From positions 1-14,773 of the forward strand of contig JAJYNV010000119.1 of NCBI GenBank assembly GCA_021786135.1: a stretch of 14,773 nucleotides of DNA, given 5' to 3'. The notes below the pieces were generated by a model, which saw only the letters and a program-made list of their open reading frames with translations, was not told the DNA's origin and did not search any database. Below are positions 1 to 7,615 of this stretch, piece by piece; positions within the stretch are counted from its first letter, which is position 1; each line of letters opens with the position of its first letter. This DNA comes from Bacillota bacterium (lineage in GTDB: Bacteria; Bacillota; Sulfobacillia; JAJZYS01; JAJYTV01). The position numbers and the translations under genes were made by a program.

Positions 1-129
1 GACGACTTCAAGAACGTCAACGGCGCCCTGGGGCACGAAGCCGGCGATCAGGCCCTGACCGCGTTCGCGCAGCGACTGCGCGAGCAGGTGCGGAGTTCCG
101 AGTTCGTCGCCCGCCTGGGCGGGGACTAG
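1..129 (+). pseudogene. GGDEF domain fragment ending at an in-frame amber codon
   Basis: Frame 1 reads through the middle of a diguanylate cyclase domain from the window edge: DDFKNVN, then GH and GD of the central motif, then RLGGD followed by TAG at 127-129 and FVILLEDF. The stop sits exactly where the Glu of GGDEF should be, one base from GAG. The same frame resumes at once with the rest of a GGDEF domain, so the original gene ran unbroken to 2418. The inhibitory-site position reads RSSE rather than RxxD. Without the Glu, and with a break here, cyclase activity should be lost unless the stop is read through or is a sequencing error. The 5' end lies outside the window. Confidence 0.8.
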
Positions 130-162
130 TTCGTCATCCTGCTTGAGGACTTTGCGCTACCC

Positions 163-2418
163 TTGGCGGAAGAACCGCTTCAGGTAGCTTTGCGCCGCCT
201 GCATGCCGTCGTCGAGGAGCCGCTCGAGCCAGTGCCAGGACAGCGCTTCATGCTCGAGATGAGCCTGGGGCTCGCCGTCTTCCCCAGTGACGCTACCGAC
301 GGCGATGTCCTTCTGCGCAAGGCGGACGAGGTGCTGTTCCAGCTCAAGGCCCACAAGCACGACAGGTCCCAGTGGTGGCAGCTGGCGTCGGACCAGTCTG
401 ACATCAAACCGGTGATAGAAACGGAAATCGACGCCTACGACGCCGAGGCGGCGGCCATGCTAGCGCAGGCGCAGGATCTCTTCCGCAACAGCGCCCGGGA
501 TTTCTCCCTCGCGTTCGAACAGCGCATCGCGAGCGGCGAGGAAGCGGCACCTATCTTGGCGGGTCTCTCGACCGCGACCAGAGAGCGGCACCGGCGGATG
601 CAGGGCGATCTCATGGACATGCTTTTCCAGCCGTCCACGACACGCGTCGCCATCCAGAGCCGAGCCGTGCGCCTGGGCGAGATCCACGCCCTCGTGGGAG
701 TCGACGCCGCCATGCTCTCCCGCGCCATGGCGCTCTACCGCGAGGGTCTGACCGACCATTTCAACCAGACGCTCCTGTCTGCCCAGCAGCGCTACCGGCT
801 TCTTCTCGTCGCGGAGCGCCGGCTGCAAGACTACCTCGAAGGCGAACTGCGCTCGATGCAGCACATCTCGTCGGCCTATCTCGACGCGCTCTCGGTGCCG
901 CTGCCGGAAAGTCGCACGCTCTGGGTGGACAGCCTGCGCAGCGAGCTCGAAGCCATGGGCAACCTGCCTGGCATGGCAGCTGCGCTCCTGCTGCGGCTCA
1001 ACGCGGACGGTATCTTCACGGTGGAACACAGCGCCGGCCCTGCGGCGGAGAAGACGGAGCTGCTGCTGCAAGAGCCTGACGCCCAGGCGCAACTCATGCA
1101 GGACGCCGGCGCGAGCCCCGGTGCCACCGTGCAGGCGTGGCGTGATGGACAGATCATCACGGTGCGGAACTTCAGCGATGACCCGCGCCGCTCCACTTGG
1201 CGGGACATGGCCCGCACGGTCGGCGTGCGCAGCATGCTGGCGGTGCCGGTGCTCGACGCCGAAGGCCACGTGGCAGGCGGCGTCTGCCTCTTCGGCCAGC
1301 ATCCCGGCCAGTTCGAGTCCGCCGCCATGCACCAGTTCGCACAGTCCGTCGGGCAGCGTTGGGAAGAGCTCTGGCGCCGGGCCGCGCTGCCGGCAAGTGC
1401 CGCGGCCATTCCGCACGACCTCGCGCGCACCTACCGCGAACGCCTCTTCTCGGGCGGTCTCAAGATGTTCGTGCAGCCCGTCGTCGATCTCAGAAGCGGC
1501 AGCCTCGTCAGGGTGGAGGCGCTGGCCCGCCTCATCCAGCCGGATGGGCGCATCCTGTCTCCCGCCGACTTCCTGCCGCTCCTGGGCGATGCCGAACTGG
1601 CGCGGCTGTTTCGTCAGGGCCTGGACCAGGCTCTCGGCTATCTCCCAATTTGGTCGGCACAAGGCATCGACCTCGAGACATCGGTCAACCTGCCGCCCTC
1701 CACCCTGCTGCTCCCCGAGTGCGATCGCTGGGTGGCCGATGCCCTGGCGCAGCACGACATCGCTCCAGGCCGCCTGACGCTTGAGCTTCTCGAGACCACC
1801 TTGATTGACGAGGCCGCCCGGGACGCCGCCATCGCGCGTCTCACGGCCATGGGCGTCAACCTCGCCATCGACGACCTGGGGGCTGGCTACAGCAGCCTCA
1901 GGCGCCTCTCGACGCTGCCGTGCCAGACGATCAAGATCGACCAGGGACTCCTCCGCAGACTGCGCGACGAGCCGAAGCTGACGCTCGCCGTGATGGATGC
2001 GCTGATCGAGATGGGCCGGCGGCTGGGCCGCGACGTCGTGGTCGAGGGGCTCGAGAGCCGCGGCATGATCGAAGTGGCGTCGCTTCTGGGTGCCACGTAC
2101 GGCCAGGGGTACGGACTCGCTCGCCCGATGCCCGCCGAGGATCTCCTGTCCTGGTCCCGCCGGTTCCGCCTGTCCGTCGAGCCGGGCCACGCCCATACCT
2201 ATCTCGGCGCCCTGGCCCAGCACTGGAAGTACGGACACGCCCTGCCGCTCGAGAAGTGTCCCGTGACGGCTTTCTTCCAGGAGAAGAAGCTTGCAGCGAC
2301 GCAGGCGGCGCACTGGCACGCCGAAGCTCACACGAACGAGGCAAACGACGCCGTGAACGACGCGCTGACCGCATGGTTCATGAAGCGCATGCACATGCAG
2401 CAGGCGGGCGACGACTGA
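163..2418 (+). CDS. Globin-sensor/GAF/EAL c-di-GMP phosphodiesterase, downstream part of an interrupted GGDEF-EAL protein
   Basis: Likely hydrolyses c-di-GMP to pGpG in the cytoplasm. Residues are counted from TTG 163, the first start after the amber codon; no ribosome site is visible there, so true initiation is unknown. Residues 1-65 finish the GGDEF domain (MSLGLAVFP, KADEVLF). Residues about 95-235 resemble a globin-coupled sensor, with probable proximal heme ligand H175 in GEIHALVGV. Residues 245-400 look like a GAF domain. Residues 425-665 form an EAL domain with every catalytic position present: E452-A-L, N509, E541, E544, D570-D571, K591 and E628. The tail holds H687, H692, C699, H717, H719 and H723, reminiscent of CZB zinc-binding domains. 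The sensor lies between GGDEF and EAL rather than at the N terminus. The EAL assignment is firm, GAF good, globin moderate, tail speculative. No following gene is co-oriented before the hairpin at 2534. Confidence 0.8.
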   Translation: MAEEPLQVALRRLHAVVEEPLEPVPGQRFMLEMSLGLAVFPSDATDGDVLLRKADEVLFQLKAHKHDRSQWWQLASDQSDIKPVIETEIDAYDAEAAAMLAQAQDLFRNSARDFSLAFEQRIASGEEAAPILAGLSTATRERHRRMQGDLMDMLFQPSTTRVAIQSRAVRLGEIHALVGVDAAMLSRAMALYREGLTDHFNQTLLSAQQRYRLLLVAERRLQDYLEGELRSMQHISSAYLDALSVPLPESRTLWVDSLRSELEAMGNLPGMAAALLLRLNADGIFTVEHSAGPAAEKTELLLQEPDAQAQLMQDAGASPGATVQAWRDGQIITVRNFSDDPRRSTWRDMARTVGVRSMLAVPVLDAEGHVAGGVCLFGQHPGQFESAAMHQFAQSVGQRWEELWRRAALPASAAAIPHDLARTYRERLFSGGLKMFVQPVVDLRSGSLVRVEALARLIQPDGRILSPADFLPLLGDAELARLFRQGLDQALGYLPIWSAQGIDLETSVNLPPSTLLLPECDRWVADALAQHDIAPGRLTLELLETTLIDEAARDAAIARLTAMGVNLAIDDLGAGYSSLRRLSTLPCQTIKIDQGLLRRLRDEPKLTLAVMDALIEMGRRLGRDVVVEGLESRGMIEVASLLGATYGQGYGLARPMPAEDLLSWSRRFRLSVEPGHAHTYLGALAQHWKYGHALPLEKCPVTAFFQEKKLAATQAAHWHAEAHTNEANDAVNDALTAWFMKRMHMQQAGDD

Positions 2419-2533
2419 AAGGAGTTCGGCGCTCCGCCCCGTGACGTCGGGTCCCATGGCGCGCTCGGGCTTTCACGCGCAGCGGGCCAGCTACGAAGTG
2501 ACTGCCCGCCGCCGTTCCCCCAGCCCGAAAAGT

Positions 2534-2567
2534 GCGAGGGTCCCGGGTAGGCGCCCGGGACCCTCGC
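2534..2567 (+). terminator. Hairpin terminator between the EAL gene and the metal operon
   Basis: A perfect 14-bp inverted repeat (GCGAGGGTCCCGGG and its complement) surrounds a 6-base loop. It starts 116 bases after the EAL stop codon. The following bases (TCTGTCCTTC) are pyrimidine-rich but hold no real T-run, so termination may be weak or assisted. It separates the two plus-strand units. Confidence 0.6.
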
Positions 2568-2635
2568 TCTGTCCTTCGGCGGTTTCGCGGCTCCATCGCT
2601 ACCGACGCAATGTGTCGGCCGCTGCGGGAAGACTC

Positions 2636-2663
2636 TTGACGGGACGCACCTAATTGATACACA
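2636..2663 (+). promoter_or_regulatory. Candidate promoter of the metal-uptake operon
   Basis: TTGACG at 2636-2641 fits a -35 box well. A -10 is weaker: TACACA at 2658-2663 gives a 16-base spacer, and CATTAT at 2662-2667 gives 20. Either would lie inside the TGATA repeats, as expected for a promoter blocked by a metal-loaded Fur-family repressor. Confidence 0.4.
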
Positions 2664-2678
2664 TTATCAGTGTTGATA
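2655..2678 (+). promoter_or_regulatory. Operator-like triple TGATA repeat (probable Zur/Fur-family box)
   Basis: Three half-sites alternate in direction: TGATA (2655-2659), TATCA (2665-2669) and TGATA (2674-2678). They make two overlapping inverted repeats, TGATA-N5-TATCA and TATCA-N4-TGATA. This AT-rich island in GC-rich DNA ends 25 bases before the GTG of the regulator gene. Position and form suggest autoregulation of the whole operon by the first gene's product; that is inferred. Confidence 0.55.
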
Positions 2679-2703
2679 CTCAGTCTCAGTTAGAGGTGGT
2701 CCC

Positions 2704-3171
2704 GTGACCAGCGAAGATACCGCGTTCGGGTCGGTCGCGCTCGATCTCATGGAGCGCGCCCTGGACGCGCAAGGACTCCGCCATACCCTGCCCAGGCGCA
2801 CGATGCTCGAGGTCGTGGCGGGCATGGGCCGGCCGTTCACCGCGACCGAGCTCACCGAGCGGGTGGCCGGGCGGGATCCGCACATCGGCAGGGCGTCGGT
2901 CTTCCGCCTGCTGCAGCTCCTGCGCGGCAGCGGCCTCGTCGAGCGCCTGCACGGTCCGGACGGCGAACTCTATACGCTCTGCCTCGCCCGAGAGCATCAC
3001 CATCACGTCACCTGCACGGTATGCGGCCAAACGGCGACATTCAGCCTCGAGGACGATCGTGCCGTCGCCCGGGCCGTGGAGCGGATCGGCTTTCGCATGG
3101 AGCATCACGTCCTGCAGGTTTTCGGCGTCTGCCCCGCCTGCCGTGAGCACACCGAGGAGCCATCGCGATGA
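2704..3171 (+). CDS. zur: Fur-family metal-dependent repressor (Zur-like)
   Basis: 155-residue protein of normal Fur-family length. The N-terminal part is a winged helix with an RASVFRLLQLL recognition-helix region (about residues 63-73). The C-terminal part has a His run at 98-101, then C104-TV-C107 and C143-PA-C146, the usual structural zinc pair. In the family, metal binding drives dimerisation and operator binding. Start is GTG at 2704, preceded by AGAGGTGG with a 4-base spacer. Its stop overlaps the next gene's ATG (ATGA at 3168-3171). As first gene of a metal importer operon it most likely represses that operon when metal is plentiful. The choice of Zur over a manganese (Mur) or iron (Fur) regulator rests on context only. 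Confidence 0.8.
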   Translation: MTSEDTAFGSVALDLMERALDAQGLRHTLPRRTMLEVVAGMGRPFTATELTERVAGRDPHIGRASVFRLLQLLRGSGLVERLHGPDGELYTLCLAREHHHHVTCTVCGQTATFSLEDDRAVARAVERIGFRMEHHVLQVFGVCPACREHTEEPSR

Positions 3172-4109
3172 GAAGGCGTCCGGTTCTGGTGGTGGGGAGT
3201 CTCGTCGTCATCCTTGCGCTTCTCGCCACGGCCTTCGTGCTCGCGTTCCGGCACCCGCTCGCCGCGCGCTCGGATACCGGGCACACGATGCTCGTCGTCG
3301 GCGCGGAAAACGAGTACGCCAGCGTGCTCGCCGCGATCGGTGGTCGCTACGTGCACGCGGTCGGCATCATGTCGAACCCGAACACCGACCCCCACACCTT
3401 CGAGGCGAGCACCGTCGACGCGACGGAGGTGGCGAAGGCATCGCTCGTCGTCCAGAACGGGCTCGGCTACGACAGTTTCATGCAGAGCCTGGAGGCCGCG
3501 TCGCCAAACCCGCAGCGCATCGTCCTGACGGCGGCCGCGATCGTCGGCGCCCCCAGCACGACGCCCAATCCCCACCTCTGGTACCGGCCAGGCACGATGC
3601 AGGCGGTTGCGGGCCGCATCGCCAAGGCGCTCAGCCATCTCCGCCCCAGTCACCGCAGCTACTTCCAGGCGCGGCTCTCCCTCTTCGACCGCTCCCTGGC
3701 CGCGTGGCAGAAGGCCATACAGCATCTCAAGACTACGGCCCAGGGCACCAAGGTGGCGGTCGTGGAACCCGTCGCGGACTACCTGCTGCAGGCGGCGGGC
3801 CTCGACATCGCAACGCCGTGGACGTTCCAGGCGGCTGTCATGAACGGCGAGGACCCTTCCCCGCAGGACGTCGCCACCATGGAGGCCATGCTCACGCGCC
3901 GTGAGGTCGCGGTGTTCGTCTACAACTTCCAGGCGGTCGACCCGACCACCGCCTCGCTCCTGACCCTCGCAAAGCAGCATCACGTCCCTGTGGTGGGCGT
4001 CTACGAGACGATGCCGAGGGGCTTCGACTATCAGAGGTGGATGCTCGCCGAGACGAACGCTCTCGAGATGGCGATCACGAAGCATACATCGGAGGTGCTG
4101 GCCCCATGA
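3168..4109 (+). CDS. Periplasmic metal-binding protein of a Zn/Mn ABC importer (ZnuA/TroA family)
   Basis: 313-residue cluster A-I solute-binding protein that captures a divalent metal and hands it to the permeases. Residues about 7-27 form a hydrophobic export signal; no lipobox cysteine follows, so a soluble periplasmic or membrane-anchored protein is expected. Likely metal ligands by family alignment are H76 (in NTDPHTFE), H136 (in PNPHLW), E200 (in VVEPVADYL) and E280 (in VYETMP). The usual last ligand is Asp, and zinc-type proteins usually carry a third His, so specificity is uncertain. The His-rich loop typical of ZnuA is absent. Start ATG 3168 has GAGGAG upstream at 3154-3159 and overlaps the regulator stop. 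Its own stop overlaps the ATPase start. Confidence 0.82.
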   Translation: MRRRPVLVVGSLVVILALLATAFVLAFRHPLAARSDTGHTMLVVGAENEYASVLAAIGGRYVHAVGIMSNPNTDPHTFEASTVDATEVAKASLVVQNGLGYDSFMQSLEAASPNPQRIVLTAAAIVGAPSTTPNPHLWYRPGTMQAVAGRIAKALSHLRPSHRSYFQARLSLFDRSLAAWQKAIQHLKTTAQGTKVAVVEPVADYLLQAAGLDIATPWTFQAAVMNGEDPSPQDVATMEAMLTRREVAVFVYNFQAVDPTTASLLTLAKQHHVPVVGVYETMPRGFDYQRWMLAETNALEMAITKHTSEVLAP

Positions 4110-4933
4110 GCAGTCTCAATGCCGAGCTGGAACGCGAGGACGCGGTCCTCGAGCTCTCAGGCCTGCGCGTGCGTCTCGGCGGCCGCGCCGTGCTGCAGGA
4201 TATCGACCTCAGGGTGCGGCCCGGCGAGTTCGTGGGCGTGATCGGCGCCAACGGCGCAGGCAAGACGACCCTCCTCAAGGTGATCCTCGGCCTCGTCCGC
4301 CCCGACGAGGGCCAGGTGCGCATCGCAGGGCGCGACGTCCGCGATGCCCGCTCGCTCGTCGGCTATGTGCCGCAAAGCTTCTCACCGGACCCGGATCTGC
4401 CGCTGAGGGCCAGGGACCTTGTGGCGCTAGGGCTCGACGGCGCCCGCTGGGGGTTCTCGCTCGGCGGCAGGCAGAGGCGAGGGAGGATCGATGAGGCGCT
4501 CAGCTGGGTCGACGCAGAGCGCTACGCCGACCAGCCCATCGGCCGCCTCTCGGGCGGCGAGCTGCAGCGGCTGCTCGTGGCCCAGGCCCTGATCGCGCAG
4601 CCGCGCATGGTTCTCCTCGACGAGCCCTTGGCGAACCTCGACTTGCGCAGCCAGGACGATGTGGTGGACCTGGTCGGTCGCGTCGCGCACGAGCGGGGCG
4701 TCACGGTCGTTCTGGTGACGCACGACATGAACCCGCTCCTCCCCGTCATGGATCGCATCCTCTATCTGGCGCGCGGCCAGGCCGCGCTCGGCACCGTCGA
4801 CGAGGTGGTGCGCGGCGACGTCCTGTCGCAGCTCTACGGCCATCACGTCGATGTCGTGCGCGTGCACGGGCGCATCCTCGTCGTGGGCGGCACGGACTCG
4901 GAATCCCTCACCTGCAGCACCTGCGACGGCTAG
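4106..4933 (+). CDS. znuC: Metal ABC transporter ATP-binding protein (ZnuC-like)
   Basis: 275-residue cytoplasmic ATPase that powers the two permeases. Walker A is GANGAGKTT (residues 47-55), Q-loop Q90 in YVPQ, signature LSGGE (148-152), Walker B MVLLDEP (168-174) and switch H206 in VTHD. All catalytic elements are intact. ATG 4106 was chosen over an in-frame ATG at 4037 because GGAGGTG lies at 4091-4097 and the ATG overlaps the preceding TGA in an ATGA junction. The C terminus ends in an unusual C270-ST-C273 pair three residues from the end (CSTCDG). The TAG stop merges with the ribosome site of the next gene. Confidence 0.88.
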   Translation: MSSLNAELEREDAVLELSGLRVRLGGRAVLQDIDLRVRPGEFVGVIGANGAGKTTLLKVILGLVRPDEGQVRIAGRDVRDARSLVGYVPQSFSPDPDLPLRARDLVALGLDGARWGFSLGGRQRRGRIDEALSWVDAERYADQPIGRLSGGELQRLLVAQALIAQPRMVLLDEPLANLDLRSQDDVVDLVGRVAHERGVTVVLVTHDMNPLLPVMDRILYLARGQAALGTVDEVVRGDVLSQLYGHHVDVVRVHGRILVVGGTDSESLTCSTCDG

Positions 4934-4944
4934 GAGGCACGGAC

Positions 4945-5820
4945 ATGCTCGCCTTCATCACCGAGCTTCTCGCGGCGCCGGCCGTCGGCACGGCGCTTCT
5001 CATCGGCAGCCTTGTGGCCGTCACCTCCGGCGTGGTCGGGGTATTCGTCGTCGTGCGCGGCCAGAGCTTCGCGGGCCATGCCCTGGGCGACATCGGCACG
5101 ACCGGCGCAGCCGCCGCCTACCTCGGCGGGGTGCCCGCCCTCTACGGCTTCATAGGCGTGGGCGTCCTGGGCGGCCTCGCGATCGAGCGTCTGGGCGAGC
5201 GCGCCCGCGAGCGGGACATCGCCACCGGCATCGTGCTGTCGTTCCTGCTCGGCGTAGGCTCGCTTCTCCTCTACTTCATGACCCAGCGCATCAGCGCGAC
5301 CGGCGGCCCGGTCGCAATCCTCTTCGGCTCGATCTTCACGGTCGACCCCGCCGTCACGCTGCCGGTTGCGCTCTTCTCGCTCCTGGCGCTCCTCCTCCTC
5401 GGCTTCCTCTACCGCCCGCTCGTGTTCGCCTCAGTGCATCCCCAGGCGGCGAGGGCCCGCGGCGTGCCGCTCCAGGGCGTCGGCATCCTCTTCATGCTGG
5501 CGCTCGCCATCGCCGTCGAGGAGTCCGCCTTGGTCGCGGGGGCGCTCCTTAGCACCGCGCTCCTGATCGGTCCGGCCGCGGCGGCCGTCCGCTGGACGCG
5601 CCACATCGGCCAGGCGGCGGCGGTGGCCGCGCTGCTCGGCCTCGTCACCGTCTGGCTCGGCATCGCGCTCGCCTACCAGAGCTATTTCTGGTCCGGGGCA
5701 CATCGCGGTTGGCCCGTGAGTTTCTTCATCGTCATGCTCGTGCTGCTCGAGTATCTCTTGGCGCGCATCGGCCCGGCAAAGCGCGCCTCCCGCAGCGACG
5801 CGCCAAGGGAGGCGGCTTGA
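4945..5820 (+). CDS. Metal ABC transporter permease, first subunit (ZnuB/TroC-like)
   Basis: 291-residue, strongly hydrophobic ABC-3 family permease with about eight predicted membrane segments. Recognisable family stretches are VVVRGQSFAGHALGDIG near residue 35, the cytoplasmic coupling region around VHPQAARARGVP, and ALLIGPAAAAVRW near residue 210. AGGAGG at 4932-4937, 7 bases ahead of the ATG, supports the start. It should pair with the second permease as a heterodimer, as TroC and TroD do. Its TGA overlaps the next ATG (TGATG at 5818-5822), so the two are probably made in equal amounts. Confidence 0.85.
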   Translation: MLAFITELLAAPAVGTALLIGSLVAVTSGVVGVFVVVRGQSFAGHALGDIGTTGAAAAYLGGVPALYGFIGVGVLGGLAIERLGERARERDIATGIVLSFLLGVGSLLLYFMTQRISATGGPVAILFGSIFTVDPAVTLPVALFSLLALLLLGFLYRPLVFASVHPQAARARGVPLQGVGILFMLALAIAVEESALVAGALLSTALLIGPAAAAVRWTRHIGQAAAVAALLGLVTVWLGIALAYQSYFWSGAHRGWPVSFFIVMLVLLEYLLARIGPAKRASRSDAPREAA

Positions 5821-6668
5821 TGGGGATCCTTGAGACGCTCTTCCCGCCCGGACTCTTCTCCGCTTCCTTCATGCAGAACGCCTGGATCGCGGGCACAGCG
5901 GTTGCGGTGCTGTCTGCCTGCGTCGGCTTCTTCGTCGTCCTGCGCGGCGCATCGTTCGCGGCGCACGCGGTGCCGCGCGCGAGCTTCGCCGGCGCGGCAG
6001 GCGCCGTCCTCGCGGGCGGTGACACGCTCGTGGGCCTCGCCATCTTCTCCGTCCTGAGCTCGCTCGGCATCGCGGCCCTCAGCTCCCGACGGGACCAGGG
6101 ACAGACGACGGCCCTCGTACTCATGGCGGCGCTCGGCCTCGGCTCGCTCTTCCTCACGCTGGGTGGCGCCTACGCGCCGGAAGTCTATGCGCTGCTCTTC
6201 GGTCAGATCGTCGGCATCAGCCAAGGGGACGTGCTCGGCATCCTCGCCCTTCTGCTTCTCACGCTCCTTGGGACGGCTCTCCTTTACCGGCCGCTGCTCT
6301 GGACGTCCGTGGCGCCCGACGTGGCGGAGGCCAGGGGCGTGCCGCGCCGGCGCATGGAGATCCTCTTCCTGCTCCTTTTGGCCCTGGCGGCCACGGCAGC
6401 GGTGCCCGTCGTCGGGGCCCTGCTCTCCTTCAGCCTGATGGTGGGTCCGGCTGCGGCCGCGGCCTACTTCGGCCGCAGCCCCGGCAGGTCGCTCGCGATC
6501 GCGGTGCTGATCGGGGTGTTCAGCATCTGGTTCTCTCTCATCTTCGCCTACGACACAGGCCTGCCGGTCGGGTTCTTCGTCGCCGCGGTGACGGCTGTCT
6601 TCTACGGTCTCGGGCGCCTCTGGGCCTGGCTCTGGGAGATCGAGCGCGGCCTGCAAAGGGCCGCCTGA
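5820..6668 (+). CDS. Metal ABC transporter permease, second subunit (ZnuB/TroD-like)
   Basis: 282-residue ABC-3 family permease related to its upstream neighbour: VVLRGASFAAHAVPRASFAG near residue 40, a VAPDVAEARGVP coupling segment, and LMVGPAAAAAYFG near residue 215. About eight membrane segments are expected. ATG 5820 is preferred over an in-frame start at 5709 inside the first permease because it has GGAGG at 5809-5813 and begins at the start of family similarity. It is the last gene of the operon, 14 bases before a perfect hairpin. Two different permeases distinguish this system from classical ZnuABC, which uses a single ZnuB. Confidence 0.85.
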   Translation: MGILETLFPPGLFSASFMQNAWIAGTAVAVLSACVGFFVVLRGASFAAHAVPRASFAGAAGAVLAGGDTLVGLAIFSVLSSLGIAALSSRRDQGQTTALVLMAALGLGSLFLTLGGAYAPEVYALLFGQIVGISQGDVLGILALLLLTLLGTALLYRPLLWTSVAPDVAEARGVPRRRMEILFLLLLALAATAAVPVVGALLSFSLMVGPAAAAAYFGRSPGRSLAIAVLIGVFSIWFSLIFAYDTGLPVGFFVAAVTAVFYGLGRLWAWLWEIERGLQRAA

Positions 6669-6682
6669 GGGGAAGCGCAGCA

Positions 6683-6710
6683 GGCGGCTCTGGCTCGAGC
6701 CAGAGCCGCC
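6683..6710. terminator. Bidirectional hairpin between convergent genes
   Basis: A perfect 28-bp palindrome (14 bp per arm, GGCGGCTCTGGCTC and its complement) sits between the end of the metal operon and the convergent ctaG end. Being symmetric it can act for both strands. T-runs are lacking on either side, so it may work mainly as an RNA-protecting hairpin. Confidence 0.65.
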
Positions 6711-6730
6711 CGTCCTTGGCGCTTATGCCC

Positions 6731-7588
6731 TCAGCGCGTCGCCTCCTGCCGCAGGCTCTCGCCGCGGGGCCGGATGACGCGCAGTTCCGGCCGCTCGCGG
6801 CGCTCCTGTCGCGACCACTGGAAGAACGCCACGAGGAAGGCCACGATGTACGCCGTGTGCATCAGGGTGAACATCAGCGCCGCGCCGAGCTGCTGGTCTC
6901 CGAGCTGGGTGAGGCCGAAGAGCCGCGGCGTGTGGTCGTAGTAGGGGTAGATCGGCTGGGTCTGCAGCATCACCATCGCGAGCGGCGCGATCATGGGCAG
7001 CGTGTCGAGAAAGATGTAGAGGCAGCGCATGAGCGGCCTGAGGCGCGGCAGGCGGTCGGTCGGGCTCCAGACGGGCCACCACATGGCGATCGCTGAGACG
7101 AGGAGCAGCCCGTGCATGAGAAAGTGCAGGCTGGCCTGCTCCTCATAGAGGTCGTACACAGGCGGCCAAAGACTCACGCAGAAGACGATGGCGAAGAAGG
7201 TCGCGCCCGCGATGGGGCGCGTAAAGAAGCGCAGGAGACCGCCAAACAGGCGGTGGTCGAGCACGGGGTCGAGCAGCCATGCAGGAAGCGAGACGATCAG
7301 GAGCGGCGCCGCCAGCATGGTCTCGAGCGTGTGCTGCAGCATGTGTGCACTGAAGAGGTAACCGTCCGCCAGCACGTCGAGCGGCCCGCCGAAGCCGAGA
7401 TAGATCGTGAAGATGGCGATGAGGAAGGTCCACACCTGCCAGCGGGGCACCGGTCGCGCTCCCTTGAAGTGGCGTCGCCCAGAGGGAGAGATGGCCCAGA
7501 GATAGGCCGCCGCAAACGGCAGCAGCGATAGGAAGACATAGGGCTCAAGCCACTGCCAGAGACTCAGGTGGATCAGGCTCGCTGGCAT
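6731..7588 (-). CDS. ctaG: CtaG-type (Caa3_CtaG) cytochrome oxidase assembly membrane protein
   Basis: 285-residue inner-membrane protein with about seven hydrophobic segments. The family hallmark is a His-containing helix, SAHMLQHTLETMLAAPLL (H82, H86), followed by LHFLMHG (H155, H159). Family members help mature copper-containing oxidases; direct copper handling by these His is inferred. This is the Bacillus-type CtaG fold, unrelated to the mitochondrial Cox11-type protein of the same name. ATG 7588 has GGAGGTG (complement of 7597-7603) 8 bases upstream. The gene follows sco by 27 bases on the same strand, so the two form an oxidase-assembly operon. No oxidase subunits are within the window. 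Confidence 0.83.
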   Translation of the reverse strand: MPASLIHLSLWQWLEPYVFLSLLPFAAAYLWAISPSGRRHFKGARPVPRWQVWTFLIAIFTIYLGFGGPLDVLADGYLFSAHMLQHTLETMLAAPLLIVSLPAWLLDPVLDHRLFGGLLRFFTRPIAGATFFAIVFCVSLWPPVYDLYEEQASLHFLMHGLLLVSAIAMWWPVWSPTDRLPRLRPLMRCLYIFLDTLPMIAPLAMVMLQTQPIYPYYDHTPRLFGLTQLGDQQLGAALMFTLMHTAYIVAFLVAFFQWSRQERRERPELRVIRPRGESLRQEATR

Positions 7589-7615
7589 CGCCGCCGCACC
7601 TCCCGCTCCTTCGGA

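Noticed and set aside
127..129. Reassignment of TAG as a sense codon
   Set aside because: TAG serves as a normal stop for the ATPase (4931) and the chemoreceptor (10155), each followed closely by the next gene, so general recoding is unlikely.
460..2457. Long open frame on the minus strand opposite the EAL gene
   Set aside because: The plus frame has clear GAF and EAL motifs; the minus reading is a repetitive Arg/His/Gly-rich shadow common in GC-rich DNA.
4037..4105. Longer N terminus for the transporter ATPase
   Set aside because: The extension overlaps the solute-binding gene by 70 bases and shows no family similarity; ATG 4106 has a good ribosome site.
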